Assembly: GCA_905250025.1 (NCBI GenBank)
Contig: CAJNOJ010000001.1
Span: 1,612,001 to 1,676,000 of the forward strand
Length of the DNA: 64,000 bases
Source of the DNA: Adineta ricciae
Taxonomy: Eukaryota; Rotifera; Eurotatoria; Adinetida; Adinetidae
Reading direction: 5' to 3'
Numbering within the stretch: the first letter of the stretch is position 1; each line of letters starts with the position of its first letter. Made by a program: the position numbers and the translations under genes. Shown in pieces: positions 52,403 through 63,119 of this stretch. The notes beneath the pieces were generated by a model. It was not told where the DNA came from. It made no database searches and was given only the letters and a program-made list of their open reading frames with translations.

Positions 52403-52518
52403 ATGGCGCACACAGTATTCAAACGATCACTTAATTTCTTACTAACGCTGTTTTTCATATCAATTTGTACCAATGCCCATCATACATTTGTTGTCTACTG
52501 GAATCGTACGTCATTTAA
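52403..52518 (+). CDS. Alternative first exon of the ephrin gene (exon 1a)
   Basis: Codes 38 residues and two bases of the next codon: a basic start (MAHTVFKR), a hydrophobic signal core (SLNFLLTLFFISICTNA) and then FVVYWNRTSF, the VYWN start of an ephrin receptor-binding domain. It ends at AA with donor GTAAGT in phase 2, exactly the phase needed by ephrin exon 2 at 54486. The exon at 53615-53727 does the same job, so this is either an alternative promoter/first exon or a remnant of a tandem gene duplication. No second copy of the later exons lies between. Confidence 0.7.
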
Positions 52519-53614
52519 GTAAGTCTAATATTGAAGAAGTTCATTCAGCATGAACACGCCTAGACTCGTTATGTTTGTCGATCTTCATTTTGTGTTGAGC
52601 TAATTTTCAGGTGTAAAATCTATTAATCATTGACGTAATCAAACAAAACTAGAACTAGAGTCATACAGGCGTGGTTTATTACCTCATCAGACACGTTCAA
52701 ACATTATACAGTCGTGATCAAAGTGACCTTTCCTTTATAGAATGAACGAAGAGATGTGTTTTGCAGATTGCATAAAGACTAACGTAGAACACATCCGTTT
52801 GCTCATTAATAAATACACAACATTTTGTTTCGAGGATGTGTTTTTTTAATTGCACAAAGATCAACGTAATCGAATCTTGAATAAACACATCTGATAACAG
52901 CAAAAAAAATTACATCCATTCAATGTTCATTGAGACCATTGTACTAATATCAAGTTTACTTTGCTACCGAGAAATGAACGCTTAATGAGTCTTTTTCACC
53001 TATCACAAATATACACTTAGACGGCCACATTGACGCTCAAAAGTTTTCAATATGTACTCTAATTCTATAGTATTATGATATGACCGATGAGTGCAGAAAT
53101 CATTCAGAAAAAGATAGAACCAGTTGGCGACTCGGTTTGTTCGAGCTCTTCAATCATCAATCCCTTGTTCGGATACGATGACACACTTTGGTCATTCATA
53201 GGGCCATATGCGTTTATTATGTTCATTTCTAGATGCACTAAAACATGACGAGCATCAATGAACAGAAGACAGGAATAGAATTAACGATCGATAAAATAAA
53301 AAAAGAGATAGTTTTGCATATAAGAACAATCTAACTCTTAGATGTTAGCCTATAATTAACCAACGATATTTTGTCTCGATAGAACAAGTGTATAAAGAGC
53401 TCGTTGCTATCACTATCAACTAGTCGGTTTCTCTCCCTCTCTCCTTCCTCTTCTCCTCGCTTGTCGGGATCAAAAGAGACGACAGAAACGATAATTGGAC
53501 CATTTCTTTTCCTCATCTTACTACAGAAAGAGAACGATAGAGTGAAAGAGAAGGGCTAGTTGAATAGAATCGGAGCGTGTGTATACATTCAGTCGATGTA
53601 CCGACATAAAAACT
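52519..53614. other. 1.1 kb between the two ephrin first exons
   Basis: No further ephrin exon, RNA gene or other coding exon recognised. Presumably holds the promoter of exon 1b. Confidence 0.5.
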
Positions 53615-55591
53615 ATGTTCATCAACGAACTAGTCCTAGTATTAATTATTCTATTCACCTTCGTAACTAAACAACTAACTCATTCAGTAGCTCTTCGATC
53701 ATTGTATTGGAACCATACGACATTCAGGTAATTGAAAAAAATATCCTTCTTTCTTTCTCCTACTATTCTTGTTCGGTAATACTAAATGAGAGATATTTCG
53801 TAGTAATGCTGTTTTAATTAGTCATAATTGTTCAGATAAGTCGTTACTAAGTCAATCGTATTTTTTCTTCGACGCCTGTCTATTTGTTTAACAATGCTTG
53901 AGATCTAGACGTATTATGTAAGTAATGAACATGTAAAAAACTGTTTCTTGAAGAACATTGAAGAATAATTTCCTTCTCAAGGTTGAGCAGACAATCGAAC
54001 ATTCATGTTTCCTGTTTTGCTCGATAGATTTCACATCGAATTCTGTGGAGAAGACACTTACAAGCAAATGATTTCTTTTTCGATATTTTAACAGCGCCAT
54101 TTTCAATAGGTCTGCATTTATTTAAAGAAAGATTATTGTTCGTAATAAAAATGTCACTCGTACAACATAGGAAACTGATTAGTTCATTGAAAGAACACCG
54201 GACATCCTTTGATATATATAGTAAATTAGACATTGAGCATGTACTTATCTACCGACAACTTCGGTCATATTTACATCTTTAAAATACGAGATCGAATGTA
54301 ATCTCCATATAGAAATGCTTACGACATCGAACGCATTACGAGGAAACCGAGTGACCTTGTCTGGAAAGTATCCATTTCAATTAGATTTTCCGTCTACATT
54401 TTTCTTTTCAAGTGTCGAAGAACACTCGAAAGTAAAACGCGGAAATAGAAATCAAACAAATCATCGTATAACTTTATATCTATAGGCCATATCAAGACGG
54501 TTCATTGATCTTTGAAGTACATTTGGGCGATGTAATGGATCTTATATGTCCATTTTATGACGAACAAGAATCCTATTTGTTAAATGAACTCGAACAATAC
54601 GATATTTACCATGTACGGATGATCTTTTCTTGTTTTCATTGAAACATTCATAGTTGATTGTATTCAGGTAACAAAAAATGAATTCGATATGTGTAATATA
54701 GACCAATTAAATATCAATCCAACCACTCGGATTCTAATTGCGTGTAATAGTCCTTATGAAGTGATGAAATATACACTTAACTTTCGTTCGTATCTGCCCA
54801 TACCGAATGGATTGGAGTTTCATTCAAATCAAACGTATTACTTTCTTTCAACAACATCAATACTATCATTGAATCAACCATGTTACAAGTTAAAAATCAA
54901 TGTACATGAGTACCGTAAGTCAAATTCTCGTGTCGTTCTAACTAGACAGTCATATACATTCAATATCGAAATGATGTTTCATTGCACAACGAAGTTATTC
55001 GAGATTGTGTAATCTAATTGAAATTTTTTTACTCAGCGAAGACGAAAACTATCGTATTGAACTCGATTTTGAATATAGAGAAGCAGAACATTGCTTGAAA
55101 AGAGATGTTTATCTACTTCATTGTTATATCACAAGTTTTTCTTCAATCGAATGTTTTTTCTAGAACGAATTTCATCATCGTCAACTGCAATACCATCTCT
55201 CGATGAACAGGAACGTAATTTTCCGATAATTTCTCATAAATCCAATAATCAAATAACTTCGTCAGCAGATAAAACAATCGAGTACAATGAACATCATCCT
55301 TTATTCTCAAAAATAGTCAAAGCCCAGCGCCACAGTGATCCTTATTCGATAAAATGGATCACCGACGTACCATCACGTTTCAACGATTTTCGTATGTATT
55401 CCGTTCTTTGCACTGACTGCTTTTATACGAGCTCATTCTCATTTCTTTCAATAGATGAATCCTACAGAACAGCAAATAGCGTGTCTTCATCAAAACCGAA
55501 CACACTTAGTCTCGCACTGAGTGCTTCATCAACTACAAGTCTATCGATACCGTTTGTCAACTTAATACTTCTAATACTTTGTCAATTATAA
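53615..55591 (+). CDS. Ephrin (GPI-anchored type)
   Basis: Ligand of Eph receptor tyrosine kinases. Exons 53615-53727 (1b), 54486-54612, 54668-54914, 55164-55391 and 55455-55591 join in phase to about 283 residues (284 with exon 1a). A signal peptide is followed by SLYWNHTTFRPYQDGSLIFE. The four conserved cysteines lie in DLICPFYD, FDMCNID, ILIACNSP and PCYKLKINV, and GLEFHSNQTYYFLS matches the ephrin GLEF..YY block. A Ser-rich stalk leads to a hydrophobic C-terminal end (VNLILLILCQL) without a cytoplasmic tail, so a GPI anchor rather than a transmembrane B-type ending. Intron 1 is 758 nt. The 249 nt intron after exon 3 could hide a micro-exon. Confidence 0.88.
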
Positions 55592-56389
55592 GAAGGATGT
55601 TTTATCATTTCGTTCACTTACCGGTGTTCCGCTTGTTGTTTACAATCGAAAGACGATCAATCTGATGATGGCCTAAATATTATCTTTTTTCTTTTTGTTT
55701 TATTTTTTAAAAAACACTTCATCCCTAAGACACATACATGCATAACAAATAAAGCAATATTCTAACTCAGGCATCTTATAAGTATTGTTGTGCACCTTGA
55801 TCAGAGATGAACTGTTGAATTTATCTTCTAATTATCAGTAAATATGCATATCTCTTTCGGACTAGCACGATACAATCATTCATAACTATAGTGTCTGAAG
55901 GAAATGGAGAATCGTGCATTGATTTTCCTTCTGACATCTTATCTTTATTTCCCTATCGAGATACCACCATAGGTGATACACCGGAAAGAAATGGCCAACA
56001 TAAATTTTACAGTCATTGTACACTTTCGACCAATATATTCACAGTAAATTCTTCAACTGAAGCAAGTACAAACGTATGCAGAATCGTTTGCTGCTGTTTA
56101 TTGGATTCAAAGAAAACTGACCTTTCAATGATACTTGCTTGACTTTCTATTCGCGATACTATAAAGTTAGCCTCGTTAGATTTGTTCTAGAATTCTATCT
56201 TTTGAATATGTCATCCATAACTACTTCTGCATCCGTGATCATATCCGATCGTGACGAAATTATTCGAGCATTTTCTATTTCAACAAATGATTTCAATCAT
56301 TGACTAGTTTTATTTTATTGATGATTAGAGACATATTCATGGTAAAGAAAAAAATTTAATGTAATTGTGCCCATCATTCGTCAAAAGAA
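55592..56389. other. 0.8 kb intergenic
   Basis: Ephrin 3' region with AATAAAG near 55748. An 83-codon plus-strand ORF at 55891-56142 lacks any supporting feature. Nothing else seen. Confidence 0.5.
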
Positions 56390-56925
56390 TCATCCACACA
56401 TGATTTCACCTTGTGAAATTGTAACGACACCATTACCACATTGAATGTCTAGAAGAAAAACGACGTATTTACATATCTGACAGGTCAAAGCAATCACGTC
56501 GATTGACAGTTACTATCTCACGCGCGAAATCTGGTCTCGAGATCTTCAGCTGACTTTAAGGAGACGATAAAATAGGTCGAAGATGATAAGCGGTATCCAA
56601 TCACGAGAAAAATTTCAATATTACATATTTATCTATCTTTCACACTATCTTCGCTCTCTCGGTCGGAAGAAGATGAAATTCATTACTTTGACGTTTTTCA
56701 TGGTGTTTTTCGAGTAATGGTTTTGATTCTGCGGTAGATTCTAAAAGTGAGATGAAAAAAAATCGTATCATCGAATATAAACATGCAACTGCACATACGT
56801 TCGAAGGTGATTTCGACGGCAGGTTCCGCGACTGATTTGTCGCCAATTGCCATTGCATTGGTTTGGTGTGCAGCAAAGATGATCATTGTGCATAAAAATA
56901 AGCAATAGATGGTTGATGATTGCAT
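56390..56925 (-). CDS. Secreted prepropeptide, cluster member A
   Basis: Three exons (56799-56925, 56687-56740, 56390-56448), both introns phase 1, 79 residues. Signal peptide of about 24 residues ending TNA. A spacer leads to the dibasic Lys58-Arg59, then the last 20 residues QNIQCGNGVVTISQGEIMCG with two cysteines separated by 13 residues. An N-terminal Gln after KR and a C-terminal Gly fit pyroglutamate formation and amidation of a processed peptide; this is inference. The core is shared with the other cluster members. The family is not one I recognise. The 238 nt second intron may contain an exon equivalent to exon 3 of the sister genes. Confidence 0.75.
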
Positions 56926-57237
56926 GATAACAGATTCACGAATTGTATTTAACTGTAAATGACGAATGAATGATGAAATCTCTCGCACAAACCCACTTCT
57001 ATTTATACAACAACACGACCAATCGTTTACTACTTCTATCTCTCTTCCACATATCGAACAATGAGAAGCACAAAAGACAAGCCTCGATAGCGATCCATTA
57101 CAAAGCAACTATTTCGATATCTTCCCTGGATAGATCTTCGAGAACAGTGATTTATGTGACACATATAGTGATGACTTCTTAGTCCACTCGGATAGTCATC
57201 GGACGATTTACTGACTTGCCTATGATAACTCGAAATA
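56799..57237. repeat. Inverted duplication, left arm
   Basis: Reverse complement of the right arm at about 60066-60515. The arm includes exon 1 of member A, its 5' leader, a TATA box (TATAAATAG on the minus strand near 57003-57011) and about 200 nt further upstream. In the roughly 160 nt just upstream of the start codon I count about three differences from the other arm. Confidence 0.85.
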
Positions 57238-57713
57238 GTCGGCATGCGTGTGAGAGAGAGAGAAAGAAAATCTAAACCGTTTCAATCGCCGAGAAAGCGA
57301 TGCCATTAAACAACACCAAGACTTCTATATCCTTTCGTTAAAGGAAAACAAATAGAATTATTCATTCGGAATAAATTAGCAAAATTATTCCCCGATTAAG
57401 CCATTTTGGATTACGCGAATAAAATCGCGTATGAGATAGTTCGAAGTGAATAAGTACATGCCTTGATACATGGATGATGATTCATTTGCGAAGGATAATT
57501 TGTTCGTCATGTTAGAAAGAGAATAGTTGATGCGGTTATTTTGACTGAAACGAAAAGGCATTGTTTTTGTATTTGTTTGAATGAACATCCAATCAATAAA
57601 TAATGATGCGTAGCCATTTGGCCGATATATACATATATACGTTAGCTGAATAGGTCGGATTAGTTATTCTGTATTCGAATTCTGGTCAGTTAAATTATTG
57701 TGAATCTTTCGCC
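57238..57713. other. Spacer between members A and B
   Basis: Holds the member-B promoter. An antisense 67-codon ORF (57385-57588) is present but has no supporting feature. A GA microsatellite lies at 57252-57269. Confidence 0.5.
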
Positions 57714-58297
57714 ATGAATTCATCAAATATTTGCTGCTTATTATTGTGTTTCCTGTTCATTTTGAATGCACATCAGACAGCTGCAGCACCTGTCGTTCTC
57801 GAAATGACGACAAACTTTGCACCTTCAATAGTGTCCGTTGGTAGGCGCAGCATGAATGTGATTTTTCTTTTCAAATTGTTTGTACACTAGATGACAAGAT
57901 ACAAGATGGAGCACACGAACAACTTAGTGAAAAAAAAGTGAAACGTCGTTGCGGAAAAGTCAATCGTAAGTTTACTATACCCATTGAAGTTCTCTCGTGA
58001 TGACACACGATTCAGACTGTAGCTTTATCAGCAGATACACCACGAGAATGATACGAATCTTCTATCAAATCAGAATTAGTCTCGGGTCTCACGCATTTCG
58101 CTTACCTGACTAATTTATGCATACATCATCGTGAATACTTACTTTTCATTCTAGTTGCCGGTAACTTTGGCTCTGGAGACGTCAACGGTGAGTATTCATG
58201 CTATTTCACATTCCATATCTAAATTCTTTTTTTTCTTTTCATCGCAGTTGACGTAGAAGGCTTTGGTATCATCAATGGCCGTATAAATGGCTGTTAA
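57714..58297 (+). CDS. Secreted prepropeptide, cluster member B
   Basis: Four exons (57714-57840, 57891-57965, 58155-58187, 58248-58297), all introns phase 1, 94 residues. Exon 1 is 127 nt, exactly as in members A and F. The signal peptide contains CCLLLCFLFILNAHQTAA. A furin-like site Lys-Val-Lys-Arg at residues 58-61 is followed by RCGKVN, a Gly-rich segment and the ending GFGIINGRINGC. The C-terminal core is diverged from the NGVV type but keeps the hydrophobic-Gly pattern and the final Cys. Two cysteines remain after the cleavage site. The decayed copy at 61581-62203 is closest to this member. Confidence 0.72.
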
Positions 58298-58787
58298 ATC
58301 AGTGTGAACAATCATTGAATGGACATTTCATTGACCTATATGCCATTTTTCACGATAGTTTTCCATCATTTGTGCTCGTATCTCTTCCAATCGCTTCATG
58401 TAGTCTTGTTCACTTCGAATATTTAATAAAGAAAATAATTCAATGTACATCTAATCTAACAATTGTCATTTGTTCTTCCTATCGGTTGAAAATGTATTCA
58501 TCAATGAAAGTATGAAAACGAAAGAAAAGTCTCATCAACACTGATATTTACAACTGTAAACGAAATCGCTGATGTCTGTCCGATTTTCGTTTCGAACGGA
58601 CTGTTTGTATATAGGATAAAACGAGTTTGAAATGAAGAATGATTTTGATTAGTGTTTGAAGCAGATTTTATTTAACTACACAATTCATTAGACAACAAGA
58701 GAAGAGAACTATTGATAAATTTGAACAACTAATCATTGGTGACATTGTCACTCTTGTTTTTCGCTACGATGATTGGGTTTTGTTTGA
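58298..58787. other. Convergent spacer between members B and C
   Basis: 490 nt of 3' flanking sequence with an AATAAAG near 58422. No gene seen. Confidence 0.5.
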
Positions 58788-59637
58788 TTATTTGCAGGAT
58801 ATACTTTGACCAGATATATTGACAACACCGTTAGCAGCATTGGAGCCTATGAATAGAAAAGGACTAATCTGCTTGAATCGTAAAATTGACGGATTAAATC
58901 ACATGGAATGATGAGAAAAACGTAAAGAAAACATTGCCACTTAAAAGTTTAGAAATATGACTCAAGTACTGACCGTATTGCAAATCATTCATACTTGAAC
59001 ATTCTCTCTTACAGGGGAAGAGATCAAAAATAGCTAGCGATAGATTTTTCGTACTTCCGATAGCTCAAAAAAAGCAAAAAAGTCATACTTATATTATGCT
59101 TCTACTAGCAGGGGTAGACCTTACTCTTAAGTTTATGCGAGTGTAAAGCGCGTATTGGTCATGTTCTAAAATTAAATTTTCACATACCTTTCGATGAACA
59201 ACCTTGAGAATTACCACTTTGTCCTGAAATGAGAGCAAAATTTTCATAGGATATGTAGAACGAGTGAAGTGTCATGGCAGGAAATGAATCAGTTGAAAAT
59301 ATAGATCGTCTACTACAGAGTGCAGTATAAGTTTACGCTCTACAGAGGTTATTTGAGTAGAGATCTCTCCTGACAAATACTTTCAAATCAGGGAACGATT
59401 AAATATTTTGGATACTTTACCATTTGCTGACATTTGCACTCCCGCCAAAAGTTTTTGAATATCCAGTCCTGCAATTTGAACTATCGGTTGATTAAGTGAT
59501 GCTGATTTCAACATTTCCTCTGGCGTGCTGGTAGCAGGTGCGCTTGATGTATTTTCCACTGGATTAGCATGTGTTCCGTACAAAACACAGGCCATCACAA
59601 CGCAGAAAATCAAACACGAAACATTAAACGAATACAT
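58788..59637 (-). CDS. Secreted prepropeptide, cluster member C
   Basis: Three exons (59421-59637, 59188-59223, 58788-58846), both introns phase 1, 103 residues. The signal peptide (MYSFNVSCLIFCVVMACV start) ends near GTHA. The 217 nt first exon is longer than in its sisters and adds an acidic/Ser-Thr region and LNQPIVQIAGLDIQKLLAGV. No dibasic site is visible. The 36 nt middle exon gives GQSGNSQGCSSK, and the last exon gives the core AANGVVNISGQSISCK, in which the first cysteine position of the core is Ala while a Cys lies further upstream. It is the most divergent intact member. Confidence 0.7.
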
Positions 59638-60065
59638 GTTAGAAGGTGTACAAAAGTATAGCGAATAATCAAATATATTCAGCCAACATTTACACACATG
59701 CATATATATATATATATGTATCACCGAAACGGACATTCATTACCGTTTTTTCTTTTCGACAGGCATCGAAACGAATATACAGACAATGCTTTTTCTCGTT
59801 CTTTCCAACATGCTATCATGACGAACAAATTATTCGTCATATATGATTCATCAGATCCATCACAAACCATGTACTTCTTGAACTACCTTGTGCATCGCTC
59901 ATTAAAATAGACCTCATTGCAACACGAGTCATCTCGACCACATTCATCTGTCGTTGTTCAGAAATATAGGATTTCTATCGACATAAGCTATTCCATTTCA
60001 GGAATATCCTCACAAAACTGTTCATGTCGAATGACGTCACTCTCCTCTTTTCTTCTTTTTTTCGA
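59638..60065. other. Upstream region of member C
   Basis: Contains an (AT)n run at about 59700-59717, which may serve as TATA. It shows patchy similarity to the sequence upstream of the decayed member near 62310-62440. No gene supported. Confidence 0.45.
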
Positions 60066-60515
60066 TACATGTCGACTGCTTCGAATTATCATAGGCAAGT
60101 CAGTATATCGTCCGACGACTATCCGAGTGGACTAAGAAGTCATCACTATATGTGTCACATAAATCACTGTTCTCGAAGATCTATCCAGGGAAGATATCGA
60201 AATAGTTGCTTTGTAATGGATCGCTATCGAGGCTTGTTTTTTGTGCTTCTCATTGTTCGATATGTGGATGAGAGATAGAAGTAGTAAACGATTGGTCGTG
60301 TTGTTGTATAAATAGAAGTGTGTTTGTGCGAGAGATTTCATCATTCATTCGTCATTTACAGTTAAATACAATTCGTGAATCTGTTATCATGCAATCATTC
60401 AGTGTCTACTGCTTATTATTATGCAGCATGATTATCTTTGCTGCACATCAAATCAATGCAATGGAAACTGAAGACAGATTGGTCACGGAAGTTCCATCAA
60501 AAGTCGACTTTGAAC
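60066..60515. repeat. Inverted duplication, right arm
   Basis: Reverse complement of 56799-57237. Includes about 240 nt upstream sequence, a TATA box TATAAATAG at 60307-60315, the 5' leader and exon 1 of member F. Upstream parts of the arms are nearly identical; exon 1 is much less so. Confidence 0.85.
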
Positions 60516-61016
60516 GTAGGAAGAGTTGCATTTTTAAATAACGATACTGAAGTTTTTATTGTATTTGCAGATACTACCGTAAAAACATGGCCACTACCCG
60601 AAAAAGTTCATGAAAAACGCGGATCTATTGCTGCCGGTATGTCATCTACGTCAGATTGCGATCGGGAATGAATCTAAATAGTAGCTAAATATATATCGAG
60701 AAAGGATGCTTGAATATGTAAATAGTTGTGCAACGAAAGGAAAGCATAATGATGAAGAAGTTCACTAGATGCAGAGGAAAGATAGGAAAATACTGTTGCG
60801 ATTGATCAAATAGGTGAATTAATTTTTTGTTGTTTTTTAGCTGCCGTTTCAGGTTCAGGCTCACGTAGACCTGCTCGAGTTCGAGTCAACAGACCATCCA
60901 GTAAGTGTCAATCAAAGTAGTTTAGAATGCGTAACTTAATTGTTTCTTTTGCAGATATCCAATGCGCTAATGGTGTTGTTACTATTACCGATGGTCAAAT
61001 CACATGTGGCAAATAA
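60389..61016 (+). CDS. Secreted prepropeptide, cluster member F
   Basis: Four exons (60389-60515, 60571-60636, 60841-60900, 60955-61016), all introns phase 1, 104 residues. The signal peptide is of the same design as member A. Lys58-Arg59 lies at the same residues as in A. Exon 3 adds a Gly/Ser and Arg-rich segment (SGSGSRRPARVRVNRPS) with more basic sites. The last exon gives NIQCANGVVTITDGQITCGK, with two cysteines 13 residues apart and a Gly-Lys end that would fit removal of Lys and amidation. It is the mirror partner of A in the inverted duplication. Confidence 0.78.
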
Positions 61017-61580
61017 TTGTATCGGCGAATGATATGGACAATTTGATCAAATTCAATATTTTTCGTACACATTTTCTTTCTTTCGCTGTTGTTAACATGT
61101 ATTAATCATCAATAAAATATCACTCATCAAATAATAAAACCATTTTCAATGTGACTGAATAAAATCAAGACAAAAGGTACTCATTCATGTTCAGAGTGTC
61201 AAATGTATGTGTTGTTGCAGCTTTAAGAGCCATGTATTGTAAACAATTGCGAGAGAAATTTGCTATCCCTCTCTTCTTTTGAAGCTGTTTTGCGACCACG
61301 CGTATTCACTCGCGGGCGTCAGATTATCTAGCAAATTATCTTGTCATCGTGAAAGCTATTATATATGACAGTGAATGATCACTGTTCTTTAAGGATCATG
61401 TTCACATTTCTATTAGTGAATAAATAATTTCAAAGATTTAGATATATACATATATCTAATTATTTTCTTTATTCACTATTCAAGACAGAAATAAGGACAA
61501 CAGGTGGTACAATTAAAGATTATCATGAAAAATGGCATGTTCGCAGGTAAAATGTTGTTCCATTCTTTGCCCATCCCAGT
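61017..61580. other. Spacer downstream of member F
   Basis: AATAAA-type signals at 61111 and 61131 fit the polyadenylation of member F. A palindromic ATATATACATATAT-like stretch lies near 61440-61458. No gene seen. Confidence 0.5.
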
Positions 61581-62203
61581 TTAACAAAAACCTCTACCAC
61601 CATAATCATGTACCCTCGCTGTAAAAAAAAGCAACGAAACAAGTTGAATACTTACCATCGATATCGCCTATCGAAATGATACTTTCTCTCGCTGGAAGGC
61701 AAAAAAATACATATAGTGATGAACATGGCGTTAGCCGTTTCATTCAGCTATTGATCAGTAAGATCTTGAATTGAGGATGAACACAATACTACATTGATCA
61801 CCCTGTTAACTACGATGGTGTTCATCTCTTCGTTTGTGAATGTATCCAGCATATGATTAACTCAAGCGAGATTTCACTCTTCGAACGCACTGTGTACTCG
61901 ATTTATAAATATTATTAATTATGTTAGACTTTGTTCTGCCCTATCCTAAATGAGCTTTGCATGAATGCGGTACACTTACCATAGCTTCACGTAAACGATG
62001 TTGTCGTTTGAGATTCCTTTCGACCACTCCTAATTACTTGTGATTCATCTCGGATCTTGTCGTCTAGTGTACAAACCATTCAACAAAGAAACATTCGATC
62101 TACAATATGCCTACTAGTTAGAACTGTCGAAAGAATAAGATTGTCCGTCGCTCCAAACGATCAAGAGACACAATAGTAAGCAGCAAATATTTAATGACTT
62201 CAC
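61581..62203 (-). pseudogene. Decayed copy of member-B-type peptide gene (member E)
   Basis: Sequence upstream (about 62204-62235) and at 62160-62203 matches the promoter and signal-peptide exon of member B, but the ATG is GTG, and a stop (TAG) follows within about 30 codons in a shortened first exon. The B-like second exon (61980-62063) starts after the same TGTACACTAG acceptor and has a frame disruption before what would be the Lys-Arg site. A 36 nt exon (61656-61691) and a last exon (61581-61618, ending GGRGFC) keep phase-1 borders. I therefore read it as a pseudogene. A rescued use of the 3' exons with another start cannot be excluded. Confidence 0.6.
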
Positions 62204-63119
62204 AAAAAAGATTCACAATAATTGGACTGGTCAAAGTTGAACTATAGGCCAAATTGTGAAATCTATAGTCAACTAACAGTCTATATAAACACGGACGAAA
62301 GGATCATTCAGTACCTTTTCTCTTTTCGATATTTCTTGAAGCCAATACACAAACAATAACTTTTCGTTTCTGTCGAAACAACTATTTTATTTCTAACACG
62401 CTAACTTGACGTGGCGAACAAAGCATCGTTCGTACACGATTCGTCAATTCATGCCAAAAGTCATTAAGATTGTCTACTGAGCACTTTTTAGCGTGTTTCT
62501 TATTGACCACAGACAGTTGCGACATGTGTTCAATCCTCAATATGATGTCACGAAATGAAATAGGGAAGGATTTTTCTACACAGGCAATGCTGGAATGACG
62601 TTCGTGTGAATACACACAAGTTTTTGAAAGTTTTCAAGAGTGATATATAGTCAGGACATGCATTCTAAACCATTCCGGACTAAACTTCATCCCACTTCTA
62701 CCTTTTGACTGCTCCTCATCGAGTTAAAATTATCGGATAACATTGAATATAGAAAAATGTACTTTTCAAACTTTCTTAGTATGATATGGTTCTTATACAA
62801 TGATCGAAAGATTTTGAATGAATGCGATCGGTCACGATAGCGCTGTATAGAATAGTAGATGTGTTAGAACTAATTAATTCCTTGATGAACATCGATTTTT
62901 GCCCGACTCTAGGCTGATTAGATCCATTCTTACTGTACTTAAGCGTTGACCATTTTCTGAACACTCGATATGCCAAGGAAAATTAGTAAACAAATGATCT
63001 GAGAATTTTAGACAGTGTGCACACAATTATATTCTTCATTTATTAGGTTGAGAATTAGTACAAGAAATTGACGAGAACAAAATTGAAATAGAAAGTGTAT
63101 GGTTGCCATCTTCTTGGAA
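62204..63119. other. 0.9 kb between members E and D
   Basis: Includes the relict promoter of E and a 77-codon minus ORF (62382-62615) with no supporting feature. The stretch 62310-62440 resembles sequence upstream of member C. No further member recognised. Confidence 0.45.

Noticed and set aside
54915..55163. Possible acidic exon after ephrin exon 3
   Set aside because: Available borders give a stop or wrong phase except a 12 nt micro-exon; direct splicing 54914/55164 is simpler.
55891..56142. 83-codon plus-strand ORF downstream of ephrin
   Set aside because: No signal, domain, splice or promoter support; length is within chance for the region.
57385..57588. 67-codon minus-strand ORF between peptide genes A and B
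   Set aside because: Lacks a signal peptide and the family core; overlaps the member-B promoter region.
62382..62615. 77-codon minus-strand ORF upstream of the decayed peptide gene
   Set aside because: No family resemblance and no good splice borders; the region is similar to non-coding sequence upstream of member C.
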